Part shown: in pieces, positions 9,353 through 20,297 of the stretch | How the letters are laid out: each line of letters starts with the position of its first letter | Position numbering within the stretch: position 1 is the first letter of the stretch | Assembly (NCBI GenBank): GCA_036924085.1 | Contig: JAVGWX010000007.1 | Span: forward strand, 68,420,360-68,484,359 | DNA from: Ariolimax columbianus | Lineage: Eukaryota; Mollusca; Gastropoda; Stylommatophora; Arionidae | Direction: 5' to 3' | DNA length: 64,000 nucleotides | Notes under the pieces: model-generated | Seen by the model: only the letters and a program-made list of their open reading frames with translations | What the model was told of the DNA's origin: nothing | Database searches by the model: none | Translations under genes and position numbers: made by a program

Positions 9353-10239
9353 GAGTAGAACGTTGAATGACGTGAATAGTGATTGTATTATTTTCCGTGC
9401 TGACGGCGCGTTGCGAAGAGACTTAACTGGCTGGCGGTGTGAGACCTCCTGGCCTTCCGCCAGTAGTACGCTTTGAATGCTTTCCTGGATACCGGCAGAC
9501 CTGACTGTGAATCTGTGATGAGCCCTGGTTTCTGGGGTGAACTAGGCCGAAGTTCCGACGGATTTTTAGGCTCCAATGCTCTTATTTCGCAGATCTGCTG
9601 TTGTGAAAAAAACATTCTGTTTAATACGGATGGATACACTTCACTTTCACTTCATCTCAACTTTCCCATTATTACAGTTGAATAAGCCGACATAAGGTTG
9701 GTGTATTACATAACCGTCTGTGTTGAGAGAGAGAGAGCATTAGGTGTAGGAGGCCGGGCGGCTAGAATACAGGAACATGGTAGGAGGACACTGGTTCGCA
9801 ACCTTGATGAGACTTAATTTGTTTTCTTCTATAAAGTAAAAATTCTATGAGTAAAAATTCATGTCTACTCAACCTGCTTGGCGACATTCAGTGCAAACGG
9901 TCTTTATTCTTCACATAAATCCTGAGGAATAAAGGCTGTGCCGATAGATAGTTGAGAAGTGAATACATTTATTGTGTGTATATCATATGTGAGCTGGATA
10001 AAGCTATTTTTAAAGTGTAATCGGTGGTTTACGGTAACTTATTGTCTTTCTAAGAAAGAGACACGTCTTTAAATATATCTGCCACAGAGAATTGTAGATT
10101 CGTTTATGATCGTATTGAGTTTGTGTTGATATTCATTTAGCTTAGTTTGCAGTTTTCACTTTTGTCAAATTTCTTCATCCAGACAGTTGTAAAGGTATAT
10201 ATAGATTGATATTATAAATCTGCATTTGAAGTTGACATC
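9353..10239. other. Unassigned spacer
   Basis: No recognised element. An open frame of 83 codons on minus (9388-9639) has no domain that I recognise. Confidence 0.4.
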
Positions 10240-11030
10240 GCATTCATTTTAACATTGTCACTGCATTCGTTTTAACATTACATTCATTTTAACATTGTCA
10301 CTACATTCATTTTAACATTGTCACTACATTCATTTTAACATTGTTACTGCATTCATTTTAACATTACATTCATTTTAACATTGTCACTACATTCATTTTA
10401 ACATTGTCACTACATTCATTTTAACATTGTAACTATATTCATTTTAATATTCCATTCATTTTAACATTGTAACTATATTCATTTTAATATTCCATTCATT
10501 TTAACATTGTCACTACATTCATTTTAACATTGTAACTATTTTCATTTTAACATTGCATTCATTTTAACATTGTTATTACATTCATTTTAACATTGTAACT
10601 ATATTCATTTTAATATTGCATTCATTTTAACATTGTAACTATATTCATTTTAATATTGCATTCATTTTAACATTGTAACTATATTCATTTTAATATTGCA
10701 TTCATTTTAACGTTGTCACTACGGTCATTTTAACGTTGTCACTACATTCATTTTAACGTTGTCACTACATTCATTTTAACGTTGTCACTACATTCATTTT
10801 AACGTTGTCACTACATTCATTTTAACGTTGTCACTACATTCATTTTAACGTTGTCACTACGGTCATTTTAACGTTGTCACTACATTCATTTTAACGTTGT
10901 CACTACATTCATTTTAACGTTGTCACTACATTCATTTTAACGTTGTCACTACATTCATTTTAACGTTGTCACTACATTCATTTTAACGTTGTCACTACAT
11001 TCATTTTAACATTGCCATCACATTCACATA
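10240..11030. repeat. Minisatellite, 23-bp unit, about 34 copies
   Basis: The unit contains CATTCATTTTAACGTTGTCA. The left part (to about 10710) is mixed, with ACATTGTAACTATATT and shorter units. The right part (10710-11010) is nearly uniform ACGTTGTCACTAC units, with a TACGGTCA variant at both its ends (near 10720 and 10858). Confidence 0.95.
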
Positions 11031-11139
11031 CATTCACATTGTATACACTATGTAGAGTTTTCTAAACCAGTATAATGAAGTTCAGTTAAGTTAACAGCAC
11101 ATACAAAGATAAAGTAAAGATCCCGTTTCACTTCATGCG

Positions 11140-11300
11140 TTGAATGGTGTTGGGCCCATATTATTTTGCGACTCTCGGCACGTAATGGGTGATGTGGTCA
11201 GTGCCACGCCGGCCGCCTTTACTTCCCAGATTTTGTCTGGGACCCAATTTCTGAGGATGGGTCGACCACATGACCTGCACATAATCCTGCACCAGCTTGG
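11140..11300. repeat. Possible diverged relative of the SINE-A central domain
   Basis: GCCTTTACTTCCCAG...GGACCCAATTT...GGATGGGTCGACC follows the order of landmarks of the SINE-A centre (CTTTTACTTCC, GTACCCATTT, GGCTGGGTCGACC) but with low identity. It may be another SINE family sharing a central domain. Confidence 0.35.
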
Positions 11301-11314
11301 GGTTGGCTTGGCTT

Positions 11315-11735
11315 GGCTTCGTTGGTTCTCAATCTCCCACGACTAAACCCTGAAAGGGCTTAAGTAACAGAATGTAGTCCAGAGAACAGAATGTGTTGTG
11401 TTGTAGTTTACAGCTTGACTGCGATATTTGCACCTTTCGGTCCAACACATCCGACTTCAGCAAGCATTTTTTGAGTACTGGGTTAGCATTCCCTCTTCGA
11501 TCCCTTCTCCTTAGCCAGTCTGCCCTACTGCAGCCTGTTATCCAGGATCCCCTCGTGGAGGTGTAGAAGGGTCTTGGGAGCTCTGGTTCGCTAGCCCTGA
11601 CGCTAGTAGTCAATTATGGGTCGCTGACCACTGCAGCTCATGCGCTGATCAGCATCTTGATCCCGGCTTGGGATTTATCTCTGATCGCTTGGCTCGGTAG
11701 TCAGTACGCTAACCTGGTTAGTTTAAAATTGATTG
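11315..11735 (-). mobile_element. Element E, longest copy
   Basis: Minus-strand copy from about 11735 (GGTTAGCGTACTGACTACCG) through GATCAAGATGCTGATC and the TGTTGGACCGAAAGGTGC core to GTGGGAGATTGAGAACCAAC. The 5' part could be a decayed tRNA-like head, since TTAGCGTACTG resembles an A box, but the B box is poor. The tail is AAGCC repeats (CCAAGCCAAGCC) instead of GAA. Confidence 0.65.
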
Positions 11736-11943
11736 TACATATGTTCTATTGTTTTATTTCTTGGTTCACCTGTCCGTGTTGATTTTGTTATTGAAAACAA
11801 AAGAGAATGGAAAAGAGTTGTTTCTAATGTCAAACTCTAACTTTCATCAACCTGGAATCAATCGGTTATTTCTTAGTTAGTATGAACACTATAGAGACGA
11901 TCGATGAAGTGTTGAAATTAAGATTTCCGAACGGGCATATACA

Positions 11944-12238
11944 TTTCTTCTTCTTCTTCTTCTTCTTCGTTCTCAAATTCCCGCTACCAAGCCTTGAAAA
12001 GGGCTTTGCAAGTAGCAGAATGTTGTCCGGAGAACGGAATGCGTTGTGTTGTAGTTTACAGCTTGACTGCGATATTTGCACCTTTCGGTCCGACACATCC
12101 TTCTTCGATCCCTTCTCCTTAGTCAGTCTGCCTTGTTGCAGTGTTATCCAGCATCAGAGCGTAGAGGTGTATAAGGGTCTTGTCAGCTCTGGGTCGCTCA
12201 CCGCTGCCGCTCATGCACTTCTCAGCATCTTGATCCCA
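11944..12238 (-). mobile_element. Element E copy with GAA tail
   Basis: Same orientation as the preceding copy. On minus it runs from GGGATCAAGATGCTGAGAAG to CTTGGTAGCGGGAATTTGAG and AACGAAGAAGAAGAAGAAG (tail at 11947-11970). Its 5' end abuts the TA-dinucleotide run. Confidence 0.75.
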
Positions 12239-12239
12239 C

Positions 12240-12279
<40 letters not shown>

Positions 12280-12282
12280 TAG
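12238..12282. repeat. TA then GA dinucleotide microsatellite
   Basis: About ten TA units followed by about ten GA units. Purine-rich GAGA-type sequence continues to about 12420. Confidence 0.95.
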
Positions 12283-13195
12283 GGAAGCGAAAGGGAGTGA
12301 GCAAGGAATGAGTGAAATAGTGAGAAAAAGATGTGAGAGAAACGAGAGAAGATAAAGTGAGAGAAGAGCGAGAGAAGAACGATAGAGAGCGAACGAAAAA
12401 CATAACAAAGTAAAATAGAGTGAAGAAAAAAAAAGAGATAAAGTAACACTACATTTGCCGGTTTCGTTACTAAGGCGAGGCAAGCAGGGAACAATCGCGA
12501 GCAACTTTGGCAGATCATAATTTAGAACACAGCCAAGCACGTCGAAAAAAAGTAAAGAAACGTAAAAAATACAGGTAACTTAAAGATAAGCTATAGCCAA
12601 ACACAGGTACTTAAAAGAGATCAGAAATAGTCAAAATACTGCATTGAAAAGAAAAAAAAACAAGCAATTAAAGAGCAAAACACTGCTAAAGAATATCATA
12701 GACAGAACCAAACAAATCAGCATAGACTTTCAGAGGCACACACACACACACAAATACAACAACAGCCTACTATTCCCATTATAAGATGTACCATACACTT
12801 TGTTACGTGACAAGTCGTTATGGCGTTTCAATGGAAAGAAGTTTTGCCAAACTTCACTCATCAGTTTGTTTGTTTTTTTGGGGGTTTTTTTTCTACTCCA
12901 ACTCTCATTTCATCATCGTCATGTAGATATATGTCTTACTGTTTCTGCGGATGGTTTCACTTTTATTGGGTTATTCTTGCAGCAGTGAATATCCCCTCAA
13001 CAACAACATACTTTACTTATTTGTATTTGTTAAACAAGTACTGGCAAGGTGGCTAGCTCTTTAAATGATGTACGTTTATGTATGCCAATCCAAAACTGTT
13101 TATTGTTTCTTGGGAGTATCTTCCCTTGAAAGTAGTTATTTCCCCTAACCAACAATACTAACCATTAGCTGGGGTCTCTGGCGTAACCTGGGTTT
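12283..13195. other. A-rich spacer
   Basis: AT-rich, with a short CA run near 12740. No gene or known element is seen. The open frames on minus are by-products of GA-rich sequence. Confidence 0.45.
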
Positions 13196-13470
13196 CAGCT
13201 GGAGGAGGCTCACCCTGGGGGCCACTCTTCCCCTTTTCTCTCTTCTTACCACACCCTGTTTCACTTGACTCTGTCCTACAGTCACACTCTTGCACAACTT
13301 TCACACGCGCCCTCTCGGTGAGGCCCTTCCATTGCACTTTGGTTGGGCTAGCTTCTGAGGGCGCACAAACCTAGCATAGGTACATACAGACGCACACATG
13401 CATCCAAGCACTGGTTTATGCGTCCTGATATCGCCCAATTGACTACGGTCTGGGTGAAAAATAGCGCGCA
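13196..13470 (-). repeat. Repeat I copy
   Basis: ACACATGCATCCAAGCACTG then GCGTCCTGATATCGCCC matches the reverse complement of 8470-8560 and is related to 61640-61690. The element's limits and class are unknown. Confidence 0.6.
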
Positions 13471-13599
13471 TCTGCCAGTAGAAACTAGTGAGGCAAACAT
13501 CTAAGCAACAATAACAAATGGCATAACATGGGATCATTATGAAAGCAGTTTATTGTTAGAAACTCTAATCCTCAACACTTTTCTATTTTTCACTCCTAT

Positions 13600-13803
13600 T
13601 GCACTCCCTCTCCTCCTGACTATCCGTCCACCCGATACCATTTACTCGTTCACCTCTCTGCCTCTCAACCATTCCATCTCTTCCTCCCTAACCCATTCAT
13701 CTCTTCACCCACTCGAACCTGCCAATCAATTAATCCTCTCAACCCGTCCTCCTCAAATAATCCATCTCTTCTCCTGCAACCTGCTCATTCCGTCCCCTAC
13801 AAT
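13600..13803. repeat. Degenerate pyrimidine-rich minisatellite, left part
   Basis: Loose units of about 25 bp such as ACCCATTCATCTCTTC. The same style resumes at 15178-15390 beyond the inserted LINE. Confidence 0.6.
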
Positions 13804-13813
13804 CTTTCCATCT

Positions 13814-14277
13814 CAGGTCAGGTTAGGTTATCCCGTAACCGATGAGGTCGTTGGGGCACACCTGAAGATATGCTCACAACGCCACGCCACCCTTCTCTGT
13901 CAGCGGCCGCTTTCTGTGACTCTTCTGGTCGGAGAATGGTCCATTCTTGTATGTTGTCCTCCCATCTCTTTTTGGGACGGCATCTTCGTCGTCTGCCACG
14001 CACCTTTCCGTGGAGGATTGTATTTGCCAGACCATTTGATCTCGATATGTGACTGTACCAAGCGAGTTTCCTTCTTTTGACAGTTGCCAAGAGGTCTTCA
14101 AAAGGCCCTATTGATTCTGTAACTCTATCTCGTATTTCCTCATTTATAACTAGATCTTTATACGTGACGTTCAAAAGTCTTCGGAAACATCTCATCTCCA
14201 AGGCCTGTATCCTTCGTTGAAGGTCAACTGTAACTGTCCATGTCTCACAAGCATAGAGGAAAATTGACAGGACCAGT
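13814..14277 (-). pseudogene. RTE-like RT C-terminal part
   Basis: LVLSIFLYACETWTVTVDLQ, then MRCFRRLLNVTYKDLV, KRRKLAWYSHISRSNG and CRPKKRWEDNIQEW to the stop. Continuous in frame and collinear with the copy at 48310. The stop codon lies inside a terminal CCTAACCTGACCTGA short repeat, so there is practically no 3' UTR. Confidence 0.8.
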
Positions 14278-14291
14278 GTACGCATTAATCT
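14278..14291. repeat. Target-site duplication, left copy (GTACGCATTAATCT)
   Basis: This 14-bp sequence repeats exactly at 14535-14548. It marks insertion of the L1J fragment into the RTE-like LINE. Confidence 0.9.
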
Positions 14292-14534
14292 TCTTCTTCT
14301 TACGCAGTCAGACATCAACCTTAATTTTTTCGAAAAAAGCAGCGGTCATCCTGAGGCTGTCGACACTGCCATAGAGCTAGTCTAGCGTTGCCACTGGTGA
14401 TGGCCACATCTGCTCTCTCTGATCCTCGTATGTCGAGCAGTTTTGCAGCAAATGTTCAGCGGTCATTTTCCCGGTCAGTGCCACCTATCTTCAATTTGTT
14501 GAATAGGTGGTACCAAAGTCTATTGTGGCCAGTG
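14292..14534 (-). mobile_element. Family L1J 3' fragment nested in another LINE
   Basis: A 243-bp piece ending in the TTCTTCTTCTT (plus) / GAA (minus) tail directly beside the left duplication. It encodes the end of the pol Cys-His domain (TGHNRLWYHLFNKLKIGGTD). It is nearly the same sequence as 6300-6550, so it is a recent arrival compared with its host. Confidence 0.9.
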
Positions 14535-14548
14535 GTACGCATTAATCT

Positions 14549-15167
14549 GATTTTCGTCCATAGTGCTGACCGTTTATCTTGCCAGATTTTGTTAAGCCGT
14601 GCAAGCGCCGCTATTGTCTGTGCTATTCTGGCCAACACCTCACATTTCGACCCTTCATCACTGACAATCGATCCTAGATATTTAAAACGGTCAACCACTT
14701 CGAGTTCCTGACCCTTAGCTTTTATCCTGCTGTTGAAGCCCTTGGCGTTGTTGGTCATTCATTTTGTCTTTCCAGCGTTTATCTCCATACAATAGTCAAG
14801 AGCTGTTTCATCGAGCCTTCTGACCCATTCCTGGAGTTCTGCTTCTGAACCCGCCAACCCGTCGATATCATCTGCAAAACAAAGGTTGGTAATCGTTCGG
14901 CCCCCTATCTTGACAGTACCAACGTGACCTCCAAGTGCCTCACTCATAATTCCCTCAATGAATATATTGAAAAGAGTTGAAGAGAGTGTACACCCCTGTC
15001 TCACACCAACTGATTTAGCTAAACCAGTCCCCTCGCCGCCCATTCACAAGAACTGCGCTGGACGCCTTGTTCAAGGACCGTTATAATTTTTCCGTTGATT
15101 TTATACACCCTCATGGTTGCCGGTAGCGCTTTATGCCATACCCTATCAAACGCCTTCTTAAAATCAA
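14549..15167 (-). pseudogene. RTE-like RT palm and thumb
   Basis: Holds motif A (VDFKKAFDRVWH), motif B and the FADD box; continues in frame with 13814-14277 once the nested insert and one copy of the duplication are discounted. One in-frame TGA at about 14760 and a frame change near 15045 disable it. Confidence 0.8.
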
Positions 15168-15177
15168 CTTTCCATCT

Positions 15178-15390
15178 ATGCCCACTAATTTGCCCCTTTC
15201 TTTCACACCCCCCCCCCCCCGTTCGTCTCTTCCCACCCTTTCTTCAACCCGTCCGTCACTTTCTCCGGTCAACTCCCCTTTTCCCTCACACATTTCCACC
15301 TAACTCATCTTCAACCCGCCCATCTCATTTCTCTTAACCTGCCCATTTCCCTTCCAACCCCCTCCCCCACACCCCACTGAAACAATTCCT
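15178..15390. repeat. Degenerate pyrimidine-rich minisatellite, right part
   Basis: C-rich units such as CCACCCTTTCTTCAACCCGT, including a run of about 12 C near 15209. Partner of 13600-13803. Confidence 0.55.
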
Positions 15391-15889
15391 ATTTTAATTC
15401 ATTTTGAAACATACACATTTACCAGTTGATGTCGGAAAACCAAACAAAACTGTTTCCAAATCCTAGTCGGGTCGCCATTTTGTTTTGACAACGCATGATC
15501 TAGTGATGATACCGCCATGATTCGATTAGCCAATCAAATCTGTGTCGCACAAGTCGGACAAACAGGTGCTCCAATAAATACTATAGTGGTGATATCGTGT
15601 TGATGTGCTCTTCCATAGTGTAATCAATTCTCAAGGTGTTTCATTTTAACTGACCTAGAGAAGTATTTTTGGTGGAGTGAACATAGCAACAATCATTGTT
15701 GGGACATTCTTCTAACATGAACAATGGAATTGCTAGGACATGTTTTATGGTATTTGTATGTGATTCTAAGTTCTTGGTCTAATACAGAATAAATCCCATT
15801 AACAGAATGGGACACTAAATCCATACTTAAATAAATGTTTATTCTTCCCATGAAAATCAGTTCTGTTAATGTTCTGGAGATATAAAGTC
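15391..15889. other. Unassigned spacer
   Basis: AT-rich, no recognisable gene or repeat. Confidence 0.4.
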
Positions 15890-16140
15890 TATTTTCTTGG
15901 TTGACCTGTACTTATAGAGAGGTGGATGCACGCGTGCATGTTCAAGCTCTGGTATGAGCTGGATGTAGCCGGTGAGGGAGGAGGGAGGTATTTACTGGTT
16001 AGTATGCTAGGTTCGAGCAGCTTATTACTCCACTGAGTTGGGACAATTATCGCGGAGGGTGGTTAACCGATGTACATCTTAATAGACTCAAACACTAGAT
16101 GAAAGTAGACCATCTGTCTACAAGATGCGCTAGACGTTTG
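15890..16140 (+). repeat. Repeat D, partial copy
   Basis: TTGACCTGTACTTATAGAG, TCTGGTATGAGCTGGATGTA, GAGGGTGGTTAACCGATGTA and TCTTAATAGACTCAAACACT are shared in order with 32700, 37766 and 45247 (minus). The last third is missing. It is non-coding, of unknown class. Confidence 0.75.
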
Positions 16141-16769
16141 TATAGCCTGATAATAATTTCATTAATGTTAGGGTATTGAATTATTTGTTGCTATATTTCT
16201 TTTTTCTTTTAAAAATTTTCACGTACTAAGTAATAAGGCCAAATATATTGTATGATTTCAAACAGTCCTCTCAATAAGTCAGGAAAAAAGGTCAGGAACA
16301 GCACACACACACACAGTTTTGGGGGCTAAATTATACCTCAGTATAAAGTGTAAAACCAACATATAAACGAATTTGAAGAAAGCCAAATTTCTTTAATTTA
16401 GCTTCTAAAAGACCAAATTGGCATACACGGTTTACAGCAGCCGCCGACTAGATGAACCAGAGGGGAAGAGAACTCCCAAGGTTTCAGCTCTCTTCAAGGG
16501 CGGCAGTTGAACGTGACTTGTTTTGACGAGACCGGGCGAGGTATCGTGTGATATCCGGTTAGGGGAGATAAGTGTGATAGACCTACCTTACCTTGACCCT
16601 AATAGAACCAAGATATTTTATTTTAGTAGAATTAGACTGCCCCCAGCACACAGATCAGAGGAGAAGAATATGGTTCTACCGACTCCACTCGATGAGAAAC
16701 AACGGCGGTACCCTGAAAAAGACAGCAACATTTATTGAAGAATCCAATACCAGTCAAAATGAGCAATGA
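16141..16769. other. Unassigned spacer
   Basis: No recognised element. A 71-codon plus frame (16523-16738) has no motif and is not supported. Confidence 0.4.
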
Positions 16770-17170
16770 TAGCAGAAGAAGAAGTAGATGAAGAAGGAGA
16801 AGAAGAAGAAGGAAGAAAAAAGAAGAAGAAGAAGGAGAAAAAAAAATGAAAAGAAGGAGAAGGAGAAAGAAAAAAGGAGAAGATCAAAAGGAGAAGATGA
16901 AAAAGAAGAAGGAAAAGAAGAAGAAAGAAAGAGTAGAAGATTAAGAAGAAAAAGAAGACGCAGAGGCTGAAGAAGAAATAGAAGAAGAAGGGGAAAAAAG
17001 ATGAAAAGAAAAAGAAGAAGACACAGAAGATGAAGAAGAATAAGAAATAGGAGAAGAAGAAGAAAAAAGAAGATGAAGAAGAAGAATAAGAAGATGAAGA
17101 AGAAGTAGAAAAAAAGAAGAAGAAAAATGAAGAGGAAGAAGTAGAAGAAGAAGAAGAAGAAGAAGAATTC
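16770..17170. repeat. Polypurine tract (GAA/GAAA-rich), about 400 bp
   Basis: One strand is almost wholly A and G in GAA, GAAA and GATGAA blocks, sparsely interrupted by T. Open frames rich in Lys/Arg/Glu or Phe/Leu/Ser are simple by-products. The length and strand asymmetry could allow triplex (H-DNA) structure. Confidence 0.9.
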
Positions 17171-17474
17171 TAGATAGGACGGCATAAACCACTGAAAAAT
17201 CTTGAGCTGCATGCATGGAAAGCCAGTAGAAAATGCTGTTCCCCCATTATCTCGCGTCAGAGCACGCGCCCGAGTACCTACTCGATGTTTTGATGATATT
17301 GGAGAAGTTGTAGCATTGTGGAGGCTTGTGTAAGGGGTTAACATGAGCTTGTGCCAGGCAGTGCGCGTGGGCGTCCATGAGTGACAGGCAGAGCACATGC
17401 GCGGCGTCAGCATCAATACTGGCACAACTATTTAAAGCGACTTAGTCATTTGTGGATTGAAAACAAGCAATGGG
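17171..17474. other. Unassigned spacer
   Basis: No gene or repeat recognised. Confidence 0.35.
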
Positions 17475-17977
17475 TACGTGCGTCTTAATTCACCCCATCC
17501 AGAGTTCCCTGGGTTCCCATCGTATATCACGTTGCATTCCATTTCGGGTTAAGAAGAGGACTGTCCGATATAATTGTATTTTAAACAAATAAGTAGACTT
17601 GAATAAAGATTGAAGTGTAGAAAATAGGGCTATATTCAGTTTTGCGAAAGGTTAGGGTTAGGTTTAGGTTCAGGGTTATGGTTAGGGTTAGATAACATGG
17701 TTGTTATTATATCGTCTGACAACACGGATTAAGCCATGCTGCTGTAGAAACTACATGCTGCTCTCCACATCATGGACCAACGTTGAAATATGCAAGAAAC
17801 ACATTTCTAAGATGGCAGGAATAGGCGGCAGCAGCAGAAGCAGAAATTATAGTCTATTCTCGCAGAATGGTTGACACCTTAACAGTTAGAAAATGCACTT
17901 TTATGTGACGTCACTACCTCAAATGTTGTGCTAAAAATATATATTTATTCTGCTTGGGGTGAATTAAAACGCAAGTA
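17475..17977. mobile_element. MITE copy 1 (terminal inverted repeats, TA duplication)
   Basis: A 499-bp element (17477-17975) with inverted ends CGTGCGTCTTAATTCACCCC on the left and GGGGTGAATTAAAACGCAAG on the right (two mismatches when paired), flanked by TA on both sides. It has no coding capacity. The second copy at 52044-52530 shares the ends and the inside, including a TTAGGGTTAGG-like tract and CATGGTTG...CGTCTGACAACACGGAT. TA target and short TIRs suggest a non-autonomous Tc1/mariner-type transposon. Confidence 0.85.
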
Positions 17978-18162
17978 CCAAGTAAAGTTTACATGTTCTG
18001 ATGTCCCTTACAGTGGACAAAAGAAGAGGACCAACCCTATCAACAATGCATGTTGCTAAACGTGGATTAGTGCCATTGTATGTGAGTCTAAGTGAAACAA
18101 TGTATCACAGACACAACCTTGGCATTAGCCTATACTTGCATTGTTACAGGCTTCCTGGCAGA

Positions 18163-18872
18163 AGATCCCACTTCACGTCAGGATCAGACACAAACTAATG
18201 ACTAAAATTCCACTTCACGTCAGGATCAGACACAAACTAATGGCTAAGATCCCACTTCACGTCAGGATCAGACACAAACTAATGACTAAGATCGCACTTC
18301 ACGCCAGGATCAAACACAAACTAATGACTAAGATCCCACTTCACGTCAGGGTCAGACACAAACTAATGGCTAAAATCACACTTCACGTCAGGATCAGACA
18401 CAAACTAATGGCTAAGATCCCACTTCACGTCAGGATCAGACACAAACTAATGGCTAAGATCCCACTTCACGTCAGGGTCAGACACAAACTAATGACTAAA
18501 ATCACACTTCCCGCCAGGGTCAGACACAAACTAATGACTAAGATCTCACTTCACGTCAGGATCAGACACAAACTAATGACTAAAATCACACTTCCCGCCA
18601 GGGTCAGGCACAAACTAATGACTAAGATCCCCCACTTCCCGTCAGGATCAGACACAAACTAATGGCTAAGATCCCACTTCACGTCAGGGTCAGACACAAA
18701 CTAATGACTAAGATCCCCCACTTCCCGTCAGGATCAGACACAAACTAATGGCTAAGATCCCACTTCACGTCAGGGTCAGACACAAACTAATGACTAAAAT
18801 CACACTTCCCGTCAGGGTCAGACACAAACTAATGACTAAGGTCCCCCACTTCCCGTCAGGGTCAGACACAAA
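18163..18872. repeat. Minisatellite, 42-bp unit, about 17 copies
   Basis: The unit contains CCCACTTCACGTCAGGATCA and GACACAAACTAATGACTAAG. Because 42 is divisible by three, a plus frame of 173 codons stays open with a 14-residue period. This is no evidence of a gene. Confidence 0.95.
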
Positions 18873-18884
18873 ATGCGGCCCCAC

Positions 18885-19160
18885 CTCACATTAGTGTCGC
18901 TGTTGTTACGAATGTCCACCATGAGTCGGTTGACTCTTTTGTTCACCCTGGAAAGGACGTTAAGTGTCGGGTTGCAGTAGATTTCCTCATATCCCTCACG
19001 TGCTGATGAAGGTATACTGTGGTCCTTCAAGCGGTTGTGCTCTGCTTAGTTTCATCTGCATTTCACTCACTACTACGGGGATCATGCAGATCCCTCACCC
19101 CGTTAGCCAGACTACCATGAAAACAGCCCGCTTCCAGGGAGGGCTCCGAGGAAACCGATG
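18885..19160 (+). repeat. Repeat G copy 1
   Basis: Shares with 56345-56555 and 58442-58580 the blocks GTTAAGTGTCGGGTTGCAGT, CTCACTACTACGGG and CATGAAAACAGCCCGCTTCC. Unknown class. Its right end carries the CAGTATxTTxTGCxTGACC segment amplified in the next array. Confidence 0.75.
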
Positions 19161-19640
19161 TGAGGGTGTTGGCCAGTATATTTTGCTTGACCCAGGCTAA
19201 CATGTCTGATCAGTATGTTGTGCCTGACCTTGACTAACATGTCTGATCAGTATGGTGTGCCTGACCTTGACTAACATGTCTGATCAGTATGTTGTGCCTG
19301 ACCTTGACTAACATGTCTGATCAGTATGTTGTGCCTGACCTAGGCTAACATGTCTGATCAGTATGTTGTGCCTGACCTTGACTAACATGTCTGATGAGTA
19401 TGTTGTGCCTGACCTTGACTAACATGTCTGATCAGTATGTTGGGCCTGACCTTGACTAACACGTCTGATGAGTATGTTGTGCCTGACCTTGACTAACATG
19501 TCTGATCAGTATGTTGTGCCTGACCTTGACTAACATGTCTGATCAGTATGTTGTGCCTGACCTTGACTAACATGTCTGATCAGTATGTTGTGCCTGACCT
19601 TGACTAACATGTCTGATCAGTATGTTGTGCCTGACCAGAC
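19160..19640. repeat. Minisatellite, 37-bp unit, about 13 copies, grown from repeat G
   Basis: The unit contains AACATGTCTGATCAGTATGT and TGTGCCTGACCTTGACT. In repeat G copy 2 (58500-58575) this segment occurs only about twice and in diverged form, so the array is a local amplification. Confidence 0.95.
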
Positions 19641-19934
19641 GTTAGTCTAGTCAATATGGTCAACATTAGGGCCAGTTGTAACATAAACACTAAAACATGC
19701 ATCTGACACGTGTACCTGGGAACAGACTGTGTTTTCAGTAGCCTGGCCAATGCGGTTGGAGGTTGACGCTATTATCAAAGTAGTGGTTTGCCTACTTAGA
19801 AGTCTTTCAATGCACTTCAGTGAGGAGGAGCCATGTCCACCTTCTTCAGTACGCCATTTGATTAATATAGAGTTTCTGAAACCCGTTATCCACGAAAATG
19901 TTTTAATAGTGGAAAAACTCGGATATCAGTAGCT
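19641..19934. other. Unassigned spacer
   Basis: No recognised feature. The 67-codon plus frame has no motif. Confidence 0.35.
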
Positions 19935-20297
19935 CGAAAACAGCAAATAACACTTCATCCCCAACAGCAGTGCACGTGGGAGTTTGTGCTCCTTCTTGTC
20001 AAGTTCAAGGTAGTTCCATATCAGTGACTGCTGTCGGGGTGGAAGTGTTATGAGACTTCATTGTACGAGACCACAGCTTGCACGAGGTGATCAGTTTCCT
20101 TCCTCGCTGCCTGTCCTTCCCTAACAGTCAGTCAGGTAATCATTAACACCTGGGTGACCGAGAGAAGCGGTCATGTCATTATTAAAAAAACCACGACCTT
20201 CCAAGCGTGTCAAACTGAGCGCGACGTGATTTGAACGCGGAACGTTGAAATTGTAAACCAAGCTCCCAACTCACACGACCCACATATTACTTCCGTT
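19935..20297 (-). mobile_element. SINE-C copy with tRNA-like head
   Basis: On minus a head-like segment (GGGTCGTGTGAGTTGGGAGC) leads to a B-box-like GCGTTCAAATCACG (20225-20238). The body contains the reverse complement of GACTGCTGTCGGGGTGGAAG. The GCTTGGTTTACAAT stretch next to the B box recurs at 56290-56310, and the body recurs at 32105-32220 and 51285-51450. The A box is decayed. Confidence 0.6.

Larger units (their letters stand above)
13804..15177 (-). mobile_element. RTE-like LINE with TSD, carrying a nested LINE tail
   Basis: Bounded by the 10-bp duplication CTTTCCATCT (13804-13813 and 15168-15177). The body on minus starts at VDFKKAFDRVWH (motif A), then GVRQGCTLSSTLFNIF (motif B), NLCFADDIDGLAGS (catalytic box), EVVDRFKYLGSIVS and LVLSIFLYACETW, and ends RPHRLRDNLT at 13814. 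One TGA breaks GKTK/MTNNA, and a nested insertion at 14292-14534 interrupts LMRT/LVLSIF. It is 5'-truncated immediately before motif A. The same family occurs at 48310-49184. Confidence 0.85.

Noticed and set aside
16754..17425. 223-codon minus frame rich in Phe/Leu (membrane-like)
   Set aside because: Complement of a polypurine tract; the hydrophobic look is due to TTC/CTT codons.
17640..17690. Telomeric TTAGGG repeat, possible chromosome end or fusion
   Set aside because: Short, degenerate, and part of a MITE that is present twice.
18141..18662. 173-codon open frame with a 14-residue repeat
   Set aside because: It lies wholly in a 42-bp tandem array; a unit divisible by three keeps frames open without selection.
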